Positions 1-9,096 of a stretch of 64,000 nucleotides of DNA are shown piece after piece. Position 1 is the first letter of the stretch; every line of letters begins with the position of its first letter. Origin of the DNA: Methylobacterium sp. PvR107 (GTDB lineage: Bacteria > Pseudomonadota > Alphaproteobacteria > Rhizobiales > Beijerinckiaceae). The stretch covers positions 4,863,501 to 4,927,500 of the forward strand of contig NZ_JAFIBW010000001.1 of the NCBI RefSeq assembly GCF_017833295.1, written 5' to 3'. The notes below the pieces were generated by a model that saw only the letters and a list, made by a program, of their open reading frames with translations, ran no database searches and was not told where the DNA came from. The position numbers and the translations under genes are program-made.

Positions 1-143
1 TCTACACATCGGGCGGTCGAGCCAGCCTGCCGGCAGGCGAAGCCGTTGCAGACTCGGTGTTTCTTCCGAAGCCCTACCGTCCCAGCCAGCTCTTGGGACT
101 GACCCAGAACATCCTGCGCGTCTCGCACCTTCACCACGCCTGA
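1..143 (+). CDS. Response regulator receiver domain, C-terminal end (partial)
   Basis: An open frame enters from the left edge (codons in phase from base 3) and stops with TGA at 141-143. The 46 visible residues contain YTSGRA followed by VFLPKPYRPSQLL. This matches the end of a CheY-like receiver domain: the T/S strand, then the conserved Lys-Pro-(Phe/Tyr) before the last helix. The protein ends about 20 residues later, so no DNA-binding output domain follows. It could be a single-domain regulator or the C-terminal receiver of a hybrid histidine kinase; the upstream part is outside the window. Confidence 0.6.
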   Translation, partial: YTSGGRASLPAGEAVADSVFLPKPYRPSQLLGLTQNILRVSHLHHA

Positions 144-167
144 ACCGGATTTCCGAGGATCACCGCC

Positions 168-533
168 ATGTGGCGCTCCCTAACCGCGACCGGCCTTGCT
201 CTCGCCTTCGCGGTCGCCGCGCCGCCGGCGCGGGCCGCCTGCGATGTGAAAGGCGCGCAGATCGAGGAAGCCATCGCCGCCAAAAGCGAGCTGCGCGCGG
301 ACGCCAACGCTCAGACTGTGCGGGATCTGCGCACGTTGCGCGACGCCGCCATCGTCCTTGAGACGTACAAGTTCCCCGGAGAGTGCGAGGTCCTGCTCGG
401 GATCGCGAAGTCGCTGCTGGCCAATCCGGGCAAGACCATCGAGCAGGGCGGTGACACCGACGAGGACAAGGCCGAGGGCCTGGTCGAGGCGCGGCAGCCC
501 AAGGACGCGTCTGGCGCCGCCAAGGCGAAGTGA
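168..533 (+). CDS. Hypothetical exported protein
   Basis: This 121-residue protein begins with a clear Sec signal peptide: MWRSL, a hydrophobic core, then ARA before Ala-Cys at about residue 23. The mature part is short, charged and mostly helical, with two cysteines (about residues 25 and 73) that could form a disulfide. The C-terminus is rich in Lys, Ala, Glu and Asp. The ATG lies 24 bases after the preceding response-regulator stop. I do not recognise a family. A small periplasmic protein is the safe reading. Confidence 0.65.
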   Translation: MWRSLTATGLALAFAVAAPPARAACDVKGAQIEEAIAAKSELRADANAQTVRDLRTLRDAAIVLETYKFPGECEVLLGIAKSLLANPGKTIEQGGDTDEDKAEGLVEARQPKDASGAAKAK

Positions 534-549
534 CCCCGGCGTCCGGAGA

Positions 550-1182
550 TCACGGACGCTCCTCTCCCGCGCTGGCTCCGATCTTGGCCCGCGCCAGCGC
601 CCGGCCGAGCTTCGCGGCGATCTGCTCGCGCAGCATGTCGGCCATCTCGATGTCGACCAGCCGCCAGCTGAGACCGCGCAGCCGCAGGCGAATCCGGGTC
701 CGCTCCGTCCGCGGCGCCTCCGGGGGGATCGGGATCACAACGGCGCGAAAGCCCCGCATCTCGAGGGCCCCATAATAAGGCATGAGCCGCCCGACACTGC
801 GGATCGCGAGACCCTCCGGCCGCGTGCCGGCCGGACGCTCCACGTCGAGCTTGTCGGGCCAGCCGTTCGCCAGCAGATCGATGACGGTCTCGGGCGTGAC
901 CATCGTCTCGGACAGGGCCAGCGCGAGCCCGTAGGCGGCATCGTTGAGGCGCTGGCGGTCGCGCGGTTCCAGGTCCGGATCGGTCTCCGAAGCGGTCCGC
1001 ATGGCGGCGGTGATCTGGCGCACCAGGGACAGCCGAAGCGTCCGGAAGTTCACGTGGTTCTCGACATAGACGGTGTCGTGCCGCCGGACCGCCTGGGCGA
1101 GGTCGTAGAGCGACCAGAGCGGGCTCATCGTGAAGGCGAGCCACGCGAGGGCAATGCCGAGCGGGATCGCGAGCCAGCGCAC
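550..1182 (-). CDS. DUF2939 family membrane-anchored protein
   Basis: This 210-residue protein starts at GTG. One hydrophobic N-terminal segment (residues 3-20) is followed by the DUF2939 pattern SPLWSLYDLAQAVRRHD and a strand reading VNFRTLRLSL. DUF2939 proteins are found in Proteobacteria with no assigned activity; the fold is probably an anchored periplasmic domain. It is transcribed leftward, 24 bases after rppH, so it is probably the last gene of the rppH unit. The family call rests on the N-terminal motif only. Confidence 0.7.
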   Translation of the reverse strand: MRWLAIPLGIALAWLAFTMSPLWSLYDLAQAVRRHDTVYVENHVNFRTLRLSLVRQITAAMRTASETDPDLEPRDRQRLNDAAYGLALALSETMVTPETVIDLLANGWPDKLDVERPAGTRPEGLAIRSVGRLMPYYGALEMRGFRAVVIPIPPEAPRTERTRIRLRLRGLSWRLVDIEMADMLREQIAAKLGRALARAKIGASAGEERP

Positions 1183-1206
1183 CGACTCAGATCCCCGGAG
1201 GCGGCG

Positions 1207-1761
1207 TCATGGCCGGCTCGCCCATGATTCGAGGTTGGAGAACGCCGCGGCCACGCTCTCGTAGACGGGACGCTTGAACGGCACGATCAGGTCGGGAAGC
1301 TCCGACATCCGCGCCCAGCGCCACGCGTCGAATTCCGGCTTGTGGGCGCCGCCACCCGGGCTCTGCACGTCGATCAGATCCTCGCTGCCCAGAAGACCGT
1401 AGGCGAACCATTTCTGGGTCTGCCCGCGATAGCGGCCCTTCCAGGCCAGTTTCATGACGGCGGGCGGCAGGTCGTAGGCGAGCCAATCGGGGATCTCCGC
1501 GAGCAGCTTGACGGCCTCCGGCGGAACATTGGTCTCCTCGAAGAGCTCGCGGCGCGCCGCGACTTCCGGATCCTCACCCGGATCGATGCCGCCCTGCGGC
1601 ATCTGCCACATATGCGGGCCGGCCACATGCTCGGGCCCCGCATCCTTGCTGCGGCGCCCGACCAAGACGCCGCCCGAAGGCGCGATCAGCGCGATGCCCA
1701 CGCAGGGCCGGTAGGGCAGGGCGTGGCCCGGGTCCGAATCCGTCGTCATCGGCAGGACCAT
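1207..1761 (-). CDS. rppH: RNA pyrophosphohydrolase (Nudix) RppH
   Basis: RppH removes pyrophosphate from the 5' end of primary transcripts and so starts their decay in the cytoplasm. The 184-residue protein has the family start LPYRPCVGI near residue 16 and a full Nudix box: GGIDPGED, then [10 protein letters not shown], around residues 56-78. WQMPQGG just before it is typical of the RppH/YgdP branch. The ATG at 1761 is used here; an in-frame ATG at 1749 gives a start (MTTDSD) closer to relatives. It lies 95 bases downstream of the deacetylase gene, an order common in Rhizobiales. Confidence 0.92.
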   Translation of the reverse strand: MVLPMTTDSDPGHALPYRPCVGIALIAPSGGVLVGRRSKDAGPEHVAGPHMWQMPQGGIDPGEDPEVAARRELFEETNVPPEAVKLLAEIPDWLAYDLPPAVMKLAWKGRYRGQTQKWFAYGLLGSEDLIDVQSPGGGAHKPEFDAWRWARMSELPDLIVPFKRPVYESVAAAFSNLESWASRP

Positions 1762-1856
1762 AGGTCAGCCACATCCGGCGCGGCAACGGCGATGGGCGTC
1801 CGAGATCTCGACATGGCTCCCGGATCGACGCGTCCGCAACCCGGCTGACCAATCAC

Positions 1857-3089
1857 TCAATCGGCCGTCGAGACACGCTTGTCGCGGGCGCCGCGCAGCG
1901 CCACGCTGGCCGGCACGAGGCGAAGACCCCGCGCATCGAGATCCTTGGCCCAGCGGGCGACCCGGTCGACGCTGAGGACGGATCCGCTCATCGAGACCAA
2001 GACGAATCCGTCGGCGCGCGCCCGGGCCTCGGCACGCGCCAGGGCCGCGTCGATGGCATCGGCGCGCGGCGTGGCGTCGAGGACGATCTCGGCACGGGCG
2101 ATGGGCGTCCGGCCCTTGTTGGCGGGCGCGTTGGCTGGCTTCGGCCCGGTCCCGTCATCAAGGAAGCCGAGACCGCGGGCGCCGATCTCGCGCAGGACGG
2201 GCTCGAAGGCGGAATCCGTCATCAGCTTGGAGCCCATGAAGTTCGCCACCCCGACATAGCCGGTAAACCGTGCCAGTGCCCAGGCCAGGCGGTCGGCGTT
2301 CTCCGGTCCTTTGAGCGCGGTCAGGAGGGCCTGCGGGCCGGGATCGCTGTCGGGATAGTCGAACGGCTCCATGGGCAATTGGAGGAAGACTTCGTGTCCG
2401 GCATCGCGGGCCCGGGCGGCGGCGCGCTCGGCCTCTCCGCCATAGGGCAGGAAGGCGAGGCTGACGGCCGCCGGCAGGCGCGCCGTCGCGCCGGCGGTGG
2501 CGGCCTGACCGACCCCGAGCCCCGTCACCACGACGGCGATGCGCGGCCCCGTGCCGGGCTCCTCGGTCCGGGCGTAGACGTCGAGCGCGCGGACGCGGCC
2601 CTCGCCGAGCTTCGGCATCAGGCCGTGGCGGCTCGTCTCGCTGATCCGCGGATCCGGCGCCGGGGCGAGCCGCGGTGCGCTCGGCGGCGGGATCCGGATC
2701 AGCACCGCATCGGTCGGCCCGGAGCCGGCTGGGCGCACGACCGTGACCCCGGACGCGGTTTCCAGTTCCTCGGCGCTCCGCTGAAGCCCGGACGTCGCCG
2801 GCGCCGCTGTTGCGACCTGCTGATCTGCGGTGGGCGGGAGCGGGGCAGAGGGCCGTGCCGCCGTTTCGCGGAGGGTGATCTTCGCCTCGACGCGCGGCTC
2901 GCCACCCTGGGGATCGCCGAGCAGCAGGACGAGGCCGGCCGCCCCGGCGAGGGCGGCGGCGATCGCACCGCCCGCAACCCTGGGCCGGCGCAGCACCGCG
3001 ACGAGGCGCTCGAACCGGCCCGCGGGTGGCTCCGGCGCCTCCGGCACCCCGAGGGGCCGCGTGAGGATATCGTCGGTGGACTCGGTCAA
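1857..3089 (-). CDS. Divergent polysaccharide deacetylase family protein (YibQ-like)
   Basis: This 410-residue protein has a cytoplasmic N-terminus, one membrane segment at about residues 38-55 (AAALAGAAGLVLLLG), a long Pro/Ala-rich linker and a C-terminal deacetylase-like domain. Family motifs are RIAVVVTGLG (about 180), VFLQLPMEPFDYP, FTGYVGVANFMGSKLM and GLGFLDDGT. The family has the NodB barrel fold but lacks much of the classical metal site, and it travels with EnvC and CtpA, which suggests a role in envelope turnover. The frame opens with TTG at 3089, so the exact start is uncertain. Confidence 0.8.
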   Translation of the reverse strand: MTESTDDILTRPLGVPEAPEPPAGRFERLVAVLRRPRVAGGAIAAALAGAAGLVLLLGDPQGGEPRVEAKITLRETAARPSAPLPPTADQQVATAAPATSGLQRSAEELETASGVTVVRPAGSGPTDAVLIRIPPPSAPRLAPAPDPRISETSRHGLMPKLGEGRVRALDVYARTEEPGTGPRIAVVVTGLGVGQAATAGATARLPAAVSLAFLPYGGEAERAAARARDAGHEVFLQLPMEPFDYPDSDPGPQALLTALKGPENADRLAWALARFTGYVGVANFMGSKLMTDSAFEPVLREIGARGLGFLDDGTGPKPANAPANKGRTPIARAEIVLDATPRADAIDAALARAEARARADGFVLVSMSGSVLSVDRVARWAKDLDARGLRLVPASVALRGARDKRVSTAD

Positions 3090-3192
3090 GGGGATCTCTT
3101 GCGGGATCGCGGTTCATGCGCCGGCAGACGCGGCGCAGATCCCGCCACCATTCCCGTTCGGTAGGGTTAACGTTCCGCTAACGGCAGCTCCG

Positions 3193-3230
3193 GAAAACAA
3201 AGATCCCGCCCGGCTGGTGTGCCGGACGGG
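3193..3230 (-). terminator. Rho-independent terminator after ctpA
   Basis: Read on the minus strand, a 10-bp stem (one mismatch, arms 3205-3214 and 3221-3230, 6-base loop) is followed by a T-rich stretch. It starts about 30 bases past the ctpA stop. It would end the envC-ctpA transcript before the separately started deacetylase gene. Confidence 0.6.
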
Positions 3231-3260
3231 AGCGCGCGTCGTCTTGGCTGTTCGTCAGGA

Positions 3261-4601
3261 TCAGTTCGGCAGGCTCGGCTTCTGCTGCTGCGCCGCCGGC
3301 GCACCATTGGCTGCGCCCTTCTGGATCCCGTGCAGGAAGTCCACGGCCGAGATCAGCTGCTTGTCCTTGGCCGGATCCGGCGGCACGTAGGCGGACGAGC
3401 CGCCGCGCTCGTCGGTATCCTTCTGCTTGAGGTGCCCCTTGAGGCCGGCCTCACCCTTGGTCTCGTCCTTCCCCTTCAGCTCGTCGGGAACGTCCTGCAG
3501 TACCTCGACGTCGGGCTCGATGCCCTTCGCCTGGATCGAGCGGCCCGACGGCGTGTAGTAGCGCGCCGTGGTGAGCCGCAGGGCGCCGGAGCCGCCGAGC
3601 GGGATGATCGACTGCACGGAGCCCTTGCCGAAGGACCGCGTGCCCATGATGGTCGCGCGCTTGTGATCCTGAAGGGCGCCGGCGACGATCTCGGACGCCG
3701 AGGCCGAGCCGCCGTTGACCAGCACGACAACCGGCTTGCCCTTGGTCAGGTCGCCGGCCTTGGCCGAGAAGCGCTGCGTCTCGTCCGGGTTGCGGCCGCG
3801 GGTCGAGACGATCTCGCCGCGATCCAGGAACGCGTCCGAGACCATCACCGCCTGATCGAGCAGGCCGCCCGGGTTGTTGCGCAGGTCGATGACGTAGCCC
3901 TTGATCTTGTCGGCACCGATATCGCTCGTGAGCTTGTCGATGGCGGCGCGCATGCCGTCGAAGGTCTGCTCGTTGAACTGGGTGAGACGGATATAGGCGA
4001 CGTCGCCGCCCTCAACCTTCGAGCGCACCGGCTTGATCTTGATCACGTCGCGGGTGAGCGTGACGTCGATCGGCTCCTTCGACTCCTTGCGGGAGATCTT
4101 GAGCTTGACGCTCGAATTCACCGGGCCGCGCATCTTGTCGACCGCCTGGTTCAGGGTGAGCCCCTGGACCTGATCGTCGTCGATCTGGGTGATGACGTCG
4201 TTGGCCAGCAGCCCGGCCTTGGCGGCCGGGGTGTCGTCGATCGGCGTGACGACCTTGATCAGGCCGTCCTCCATCGTGACCTCGATGCCGAGCCCGCCGA
4301 ACTCGCCGCGGGTGGTGGTCTGCATGTCGCGGAACGCCTTGGCGTCCATGTAGCTCGAATGCGGGTCGAGGGAGGTCAGCATGCCGTTGACCGCGGCCTC
4401 GATCATCTTCGACTCGTCGGGCTTCTCGACGTAGTCGGTGCGGACCTTCTCGAACACGTCGCCGAACAGGCTGAGCTGACGATAGGTCTCGGCCGAGGCG
4501 GCCACGGCCCGCGGACCCGACAGGAAGTCGGTCTGGGTGGCCACCATGGAGGTGCCGGCACCCAGGAAGGCGCCCAGCATGATCAGGGATGTCTTGCGCA
4601 T
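3261..4601 (-). CDS. ctpA: C-terminal processing serine peptidase, S41 family (CtpA)
   Basis: This is a periplasmic carboxyl-terminal processing protease of 446 residues. The signal or anchor segment MRKTSLIMLGAFLGAG opens the protein. A PDZ domain (residues about 95-170, GGLGIEV to DDDQVQG) follows, then the S41 core with NNPGG, the serine region GGSASASEIVAG and the lysine region SFGKGSVQ, which together give the Ser-Lys dyad. The ATG shares its A with the stop of the upstream envC gene (TGATG at 4599-4603), so the two are translationally coupled. The same frame stays open upstream but the added sequence is antisense-like, so this start is preferred. Confidence 0.93.
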   Translation of the reverse strand: MRKTSLIMLGAFLGAGTSMVATQTDFLSGPRAVAASAETYRQLSLFGDVFEKVRTDYVEKPDESKMIEAAVNGMLTSLDPHSSYMDAKAFRDMQTTTRGEFGGLGIEVTMEDGLIKVVTPIDDTPAAKAGLLANDVITQIDDDQVQGLTLNQAVDKMRGPVNSSVKLKISRKESKEPIDVTLTRDVIKIKPVRSKVEGGDVAYIRLTQFNEQTFDGMRAAIDKLTSDIGADKIKGYVIDLRNNPGGLLDQAVMVSDAFLDRGEIVSTRGRNPDETQRFSAKAGDLTKGKPVVVLVNGGSASASEIVAGALQDHKRATIMGTRSFGKGSVQSIIPLGGSGALRLTTARYYTPSGRSIQAKGIEPDVEVLQDVPDELKGKDETKGEAGLKGHLKQKDTDERGGSSAYVPPDPAKDKQLISAVDFLHGIQKGAANGAPAAQQQKPSLPN

Positions 4602-5983
4602 CAGCCGCGAACCTTCTCGCCAAGTACCGTATTGCTGGGGCTCTTTGCCCACCACGGCTCCGGGTCGATGGAGCCGCCGTCCTTCTTGAATTCGACGTAC
4701 AGGGTGGGATCGCCGTCGGACCCGGCGGGGCCCGCACTCTTCTCGCCCATGTTGCCGACCGGTTCGCCCGCGAGCACGAACTGGCCGACCTCGACGCTGA
4801 TCTGATCCATCCCCGCGAGCAAAAGATAGTAGCCGTCGCCCGCATTGATGATCAAGAGTTGGCCATAAGACCGGAACGGCCCCGCGAACTGCACCCATCC
4901 ATCCGCCGACGAGGACACCACCGCCTTCGCGCGCGTCGCGAAAGACACCCCGCGGGTGCTGCCGCCGTTGCCGTCGGGCTGGTTGAAGCCCCGTGCCAAG
5001 CGTCCGCTCACCGGCCGCGGCACTTCGCCCCGCGCGTCGGCAAAATGCACTTTGGGTGCCAGACGGGCGGGATCCCGGAAGCCCGCCGCGGCAAATCGCT
5101 CCTGCGTCACGCGGATCTCGCGCTCGGCCGCCGCTTTCGCCTCTTCGGCCGTCCGCTTCGCCGCCGCGACCGCCGCCTCGGTCCTGTCGAGCAGATCCTT
5201 CAGCGACTTGGCCTGGGCGCCAAGCTCCGCGGCGCGGCGCCGCTCCGCGGTGAGGCCGCTCTCGATCTCGGCCTGCCGGGCGCGCCGGGCGGCGACCAGT
5301 GCCTGGAGCCGCTGCTGCTCACGCGCCCAGCCTGCCAGATCGTTGCTGAGGCCCTCCTTGTCCTGCGCAATCAAGCCGCGCAAGCGGATCATCTCGGCGA
5401 GATCGGCCGCCAGGGTATCGACCTCGCCGCGCAGTTCCGGGACCACTGCCCCGAGCAGCATCGACGTCCGGATCGCCGCCAGCATGTCCTCAGGGCTCAC
5501 CAGCACCGCGGGCGGCGGCCTGCGTCCCATCCGCTGCAGCGCGGCCAGAATCTCGGCCACGATGCCGCGTCGGGCCTGGAGCGAGTGCCGGATGGCGGCC
5601 TCGCTCTCGCTCATCGCCTTCAGGCGTTCCTCAAGGCGGCTGAGCCGCTCCTCGGTGGCTTGCGCCTGTCGTCCCGCATCGAGGAGGGCCGCGTCCAGCT
5701 TGGCGCGATCGGAGCCGATCGCGGCGATCTCAGCTTCGAACTGCGTCCGCTGGCCGGCGCTGGCGGCGAGCGCGTCCTGCACCCGCTTCAGATTCTCGGC
5801 CCGGCGGTCACGCTCCTCGTCCGCGCGCTGGATCGCCTCGGCATCCTTCGGCGGCGGCGTTTCGGCCCATGCAGGCACAGCGAGAGACCCGAACGCCGAC
5901 ACCACCAGCAGCGGGGCGAAAGCCGCCCGCAATGCGCGGACGCGATTGGGGTGACCAAGTGGGCCTGTGTCTGCGGTCGCCAC
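4601..5983 (-). CDS. envC: Murein hydrolase activator EnvC-like protein, degenerate LytM domain
   Basis: This 460-residue secreted protein has a hydrophobic signal near residues 20-40, a long coiled coil (about 45-310) rich in Glu, Arg, Ala and Leu, and a C-terminal LytM/M23 domain. The usual M23 zinc ligands are missing: the HLHFE-type strand reads LYVEFKK, and the expected H-x-H positions are not seen. EnvC proteins have such dead LytM domains and act by activating amidases at the septum. Its position between rlmH and ctpA is the usual one in this order. Activation of an amidase is inferred from the family. Confidence 0.88.
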   Translation of the reverse strand: MATADTGPLGHPNRVRALRAAFAPLLVVSAFGSLAVPAWAETPPPKDAEAIQRADEERDRRAENLKRVQDALAASAGQRTQFEAEIAAIGSDRAKLDAALLDAGRQAQATEERLSRLEERLKAMSESEAAIRHSLQARRGIVAEILAALQRMGRRPPPAVLVSPEDMLAAIRTSMLLGAVVPELRGEVDTLAADLAEMIRLRGLIAQDKEGLSNDLAGWAREQQRLQALVAARRARQAEIESGLTAERRRAAELGAQAKSLKDLLDRTEAAVAAAKRTAEEAKAAAEREIRVTQERFAAAGFRDPARLAPKVHFADARGEVPRPVSGRLARGFNQPDGNGGSTRGVSFATRAKAVVSSSADGWVQFAGPFRSYGQLLIINAGDGYYLLLAGMDQISVEVGQFVLAGEPVGNMGEKSAGPAGSDGDPTLYVEFKKDGGSIDPEPWWAKSPSNTVLGEKVRG

Positions 5984-5989
5984 GTCGGA

Positions 5990-6484
5990 TCAGCCTGCCT
6001 CGCCCCGATGATACGGGTGGCCGGCCAGGATGGTCAGGCTGCGATAGATCTGTTCCAGAGCGAGCACGCGCACCAGTCCGTGGGGCAGAGTTGCAGCCCC
6101 GAAGGACAGGATCAGCTCCGCCTTCGTCCGAATTGAGGCGTCCAGGCCGTCAGGGCCGCCGATCGCAACGACCAGCGCGGGCCGCCCGACATCGCGCCAG
6201 GCGGCGACGCGTTGGGCGAGAGCCGCGCTCGCCAGATCGGCCCGGCCCCGTTCGTCATACGCGATGAGGACGCCGCCGGAGGGCAGCAGAGCGGCGAGCG
6301 CCGCAGCCTCTTCGGTACAACGATCGACGGCCCGCCGCGCGCGGGATTCCGGAATCTCGATGCTGTCGCAGGACGGGAAGCCGAGCCCGCGGCCTAATTG
6401 TGCGGTCCGGTCGCGGTATCGTGACGCGAGTTCGCGCTCCGGGCCGGCCTTCAGCCGTCCGACCGCTGCGAGGAGCAGGCGCAA
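5990..6484 (-). CDS. rlmH: 23S rRNA (pseudouridine1915-N3)-methyltransferase RlmH
   Basis: RlmH is a SPOUT enzyme that methylates pseudouridine 1915 of 23S rRNA on assembled ribosomes. The 164-residue product carries the SAM-binding knot IGGPDG (about 105) and the C-terminal HPYHRGEAG with the family's essential Tyr-His-Arg. Homologues begin at (M)RLLLAAVGRLK. The matching codon here is TTG at 6484, 13 bases after the rsfS stop. An ATG at 6532 in the same frame would add 16 Arg-rich residues and overlap rsfS, so TTG is preferred. Either start leaves the enzyme domain intact. Confidence 0.9.
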   Translation of the reverse strand: MRLLLAAVGRLKAGPERELASRYRDRTAQLGRGLGFPSCDSIEIPESRARRAVDRCTEEAAALAALLPSGGVLIAYDERGRADLASAALAQRVAAWRDVGRPALVVAIGGPDGLDASIRTKAELILSFGAATLPHGLVRVLALEQIYRSLTILAGHPYHRGEAG

Positions 6485-6497
6485 GCGGGTGAGACGC

Positions 6498-6935
6498 CTA
6501 GCCGACCGCGAGCCCGACCGGGCGGTCCGCACCCCACATCTTCTCGAGGTTGTAGAAGCCGCGCACCTCGGGACGGAAGATGTGCACCAGCACGTCGCCC
6601 GCGTCGATCAGGACCCAGTCGCAGGCCGGCAAGCCTTCGACCCGGGCATTGCCGAAGCCCCGGTTCTTCATCTCCTGGATGATCTTGTCGGCAATCGAGC
6701 CGACATGGCGCTGGGAGCGTCCCGACGCGATGATCATCGTGTCGGCGAGCGACGTCTTGCCGGCCAGATCGATCGCGATCGTCTCCTCGGCCTTCATCTC
6801 GTCGAGGCATCCGAGGGCGAGAGCCTTCAAATCGTCCGAGCGCGCCTGGCCGGATTCCTCCGGTGCCTGAACGGGGGTGCGGATCGTCTCCGTGCGGATG
6901 GTCTCGGGCAGAGTCCTAGTTCCTCGTGATGCCAC
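6498..6935 (-). CDS. rsfS: Ribosome silencing factor RsfS
   Basis: RsfS binds protein L14 on the 50S subunit and blocks subunit joining when nutrients are low. The 145-residue protein has the family core from about residue 36: LKALALGCLDEMKAEE, IDLAGKTSLADTMIIASGRS, a VEG-x-P-x-CDWVLIDAGDV strand, and the C-terminal FRPEVRGFYNLEKMW. Start is GTG at 6935. The roughly 35 residues before the core are Thr/Arg-rich and contain a short tandem ETIRTETIRT, unlike the core. It sits between nadD and rlmH, the common order in bacteria. Confidence 0.92.
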   Translation of the reverse strand: MASRGTRTLPETIRTETIRTPVQAPEESGQARSDDLKALALGCLDEMKAEETIAIDLAGKTSLADTMIIASGRSQRHVGSIADKIIQEMKNRGFGNARVEGLPACDWVLIDAGDVLVHIFRPEVRGFYNLEKMWGADRPVGLAVG

Positions 6936-7007
6936 GCGGCCATATCACGCCTGGTGGGTTGGAATGAAATTGGCGGCTTCGGGCTCCGATTGCAACTGCG
7001 CCGCGAC

Positions 7008-7619
7008 CTACCGATCGCGACGTACGTGCATTCCGTTGCGGATGGCGGTCGACGAGAGATGCGACCGGGGACCGTGCAGGAAGACCCAGGCGGGTGGCGA
7101 GCGCAGCGCGAGCGTCGGCGCGGCCTCCTCCGGCAGACGTGAACCACTTAAGCGCCGCGCGGCCCGTGCGCTCAGCGGGGCCAAGGTCCAGCCGGGCCGA
7201 TCAACGACGGCGATCGGCACGCGATGCGCGATCTCGGCGAAGCCCTTCCAGCGGTGGAACGTTCCCAGCGAATCAGCCCCCATGATCCAGACGAAATGCA
7301 CACCGGGACACCGGCGGGTCAGGATGCGCAGGGTGTGCACGGTGAAGCGAACGCCGAGTACCGCCTCGATGCCGGTCACCGCGATGCGCGGATGCCGAGC
7401 GATCCGTTCGGCTTGGCGACACCGCACCTCGACAGGCGGCAGAGCGTTCCGGCTCTTGAGCGGGTTGCCCGGGCTTACAAGCCACCAGACCCTGTCCAGC
7501 CCAAGCCGGCGCAGGGCCATCAGGCTGACGTGGCGATGGCCGGTATGGGCCGGATTGAAGGATCCGCCGTAGAGACCGATCCGCATCCCCGGCGCACTCG
7601 GCGGCAGGCTCAGCCGCAC
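7008..7619 (-). CDS. nadD: Nicotinate-nucleotide adenylyltransferase NadD
   Basis: NadD joins nicotinate mononucleotide and ATP to give deamido-NAD in NAD synthesis. The 203-residue protein shows the nucleotidyltransferase signature GGSFNPAHTGH (about residues 18-28), WWLVSPGNPLK, and the second signature SSTAIR near the C-terminus. The start is GTG at 7619, 19 bases after the proA stop. The short LPPSAPG lead before MRIGLYGGS resembles rhizobial homologues, so the internal ATG at 7586 is less likely. Confidence 0.92.
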   Translation of the reverse strand: MRLSLPPSAPGMRIGLYGGSFNPAHTGHRHVSLMALRRLGLDRVWWLVSPGNPLKSRNALPPVEVRCRQAERIARHPRIAVTGIEAVLGVRFTVHTLRILTRRCPGVHFVWIMGADSLGTFHRWKGFAEIAHRVPIAVVDRPGWTLAPLSARAARRLSGSRLPEEAAPTLALRSPPAWVFLHGPRSHLSSTAIRNGMHVRRDR

Positions 7620-7638
7620 GCCGGGCCGTTGGCTGAGG

Positions 7639-8937
7639 TCACGGGCGGACCTGACCGCTACCGTGGACGCGATACTTGAAGGTGGTCAGTTGCTCGACCC
7701 CGACCGGGCCGCGCGCATGCATGCGCCCGGTCGCGATGCCGATCTCGGCCCCGAAACCGAATTCGCCGCCGTCGGCGAACTGCGTCGAGGCGTTGTGGGT
7801 CACGATTGCGGAATCCACCTCCGCCAGGAAGCGCGTGGCCTCGGCGTCATCCTGCGTGATGATCGCGTCGGTGTGGTGCGAGCCGTAGGTTTCGATGTGC
7901 TCGATGGCCGCATCGATCCCGTCCACCACGCGGACCGCGATGATCGCGTCGAGATACTCGGTGTGCCAGTCGTCCTCAGAGGCGGCGGTCACGCGCGGGT
8001 CGACCGACTGGGTCTCGGCATCGCCGCGGACGGCGCAGCCGGCATCGGCCAGTGCAGCGACAAGCGGCGCGAGATGCGTAGGCGCGCAGGCGCGATCGAC
8101 CAGCAGGGTCTCGGCGGCGCCGCAGACGCTGGTCCGCCGCATCTTGCTGTTCAACAGGATGGTCCGCGCCATGTCGAGGTCCGCCGCGGCGGCGACGTAG
8201 ACGTGGTTGATGCCGTCGAGATGCGCGAAGACGGGCACGCGCGCCTCGGCCTGGACGCGCTCGACCAGGCCGCGGCCGCCCCGGGGCACGATCACGTCGA
8301 CGCAGCCGTCGAGGCCGGCCAGCATCAGGCCGACGGCGGCCCGGTCGCGGGTCGGCACAAGCTGAATCGCGTCCTCCGGCAGACCGGCATCGGCCAGACC
8401 ACGGCTCATCGCCCGCGCAATCGCCATCGCCGTGCGATGTGAGTCGGACCCGGCCCGCAGGATCGCCGCGTTGCCGGCCTTGAGGCACAGGGCACCGGCA
8501 TCCGCGGTGACGTTCGGGCGGCTCTCGAAGATCACCCCGACGACACCGAGCGGAACCGCGATGCGCTCGATCAGCAGGCCGTTCGGCCGCTCGATCGCGG
8601 CGAGTTGGCGTCCCACCGGATCGGCCAGCGATCCGACCTTCCCCACGGCATCCGCCATGGCGAGGAGGCGGCCGGGATCGAGGGTCAGCCGATCGATCAA
8701 CGCGGCGGTCTGGCCGGCATTACGGGCCGCGGCGACATCACGGGCATTCTCGCTCAGGATCTCGTCCCGGCTCGCCCGCAGGCGTTCGGCGATCGCCTTC
8801 AAGGCGACGTCCTTGGTCCGGGCCGAAGCCAGCGCCATCCGGCGTGCCGCCGCCCGCGCGCGACGGCCGATCGCAGCCATCTGCTCCGGAAGCGCGTCGG
8901 CCTCGGCGAAATCCGATCTCAGGTTCAGGACGGGCAC
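7639..8937 (-). CDS. proA: Glutamate-5-semialdehyde dehydrogenase ProA
   Basis: ProA reduces gamma-glutamyl phosphate to glutamate-5-semialdehyde, the second step of proline synthesis. With GTG at 8937 the product is 432 residues, the normal family length. Motifs are [19 protein letters not shown] (NADP and substrate region), KAGNAAILR, and [12 protein letters not shown] around the catalytic Cys. A GAGG sequence sits 8 bases before this GTG, while a second in-frame GTG at 9012 has no visible ribosome site and would add 25 atypical residues. It follows proB after a gap of about 160 bases; nadD is next. Confidence 0.9.
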   Translation of the reverse strand: MPVLNLRSDFAEADALPEQMAAIGRRARAAARRMALASARTKDVALKAIAERLRASRDEILSENARDVAAARNAGQTAALIDRLTLDPGRLLAMADAVGKVGSLADPVGRQLAAIERPNGLLIERIAVPLGVVGVIFESRPNVTADAGALCLKAGNAAILRAGSDSHRTAMAIARAMSRGLADAGLPEDAIQLVPTRDRAAVGLMLAGLDGCVDVIVPRGGRGLVERVQAEARVPVFAHLDGINHVYVAAAADLDMARTILLNSKMRRTSVCGAAETLLVDRACAPTHLAPLVAALADAGCAVRGDAETQSVDPRVTAASEDDWHTEYLDAIIAVRVVDGIDAAIEHIETYGSHHTDAIITQDDAEATRFLAEVDSAIVTHNASTQFADGGEFGFGAEIGIATGRMHARGPVGVEQLTTFKYRVHGSGQVRP

Positions 8938-9096
8938 TCCGGCGTCCTCGCTTCGCGACGGCCGCTCATTTGGCCTGACGGGGTTGAGGACGGGTATTTG
9001 CACACCGTGCACCGCACATACAAGAGCGCTCGCCGGCTCTTCAGATCAATCACCGACCGAGAAAAGATCAATAAGAACGCGAGCGTCACGGATTAA

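Noticed and set aside
3219..4805. A 528-codon plus-strand frame
   Set aside because: It is antisense to ctpA and envC, with no signal, motif or ribosome site.
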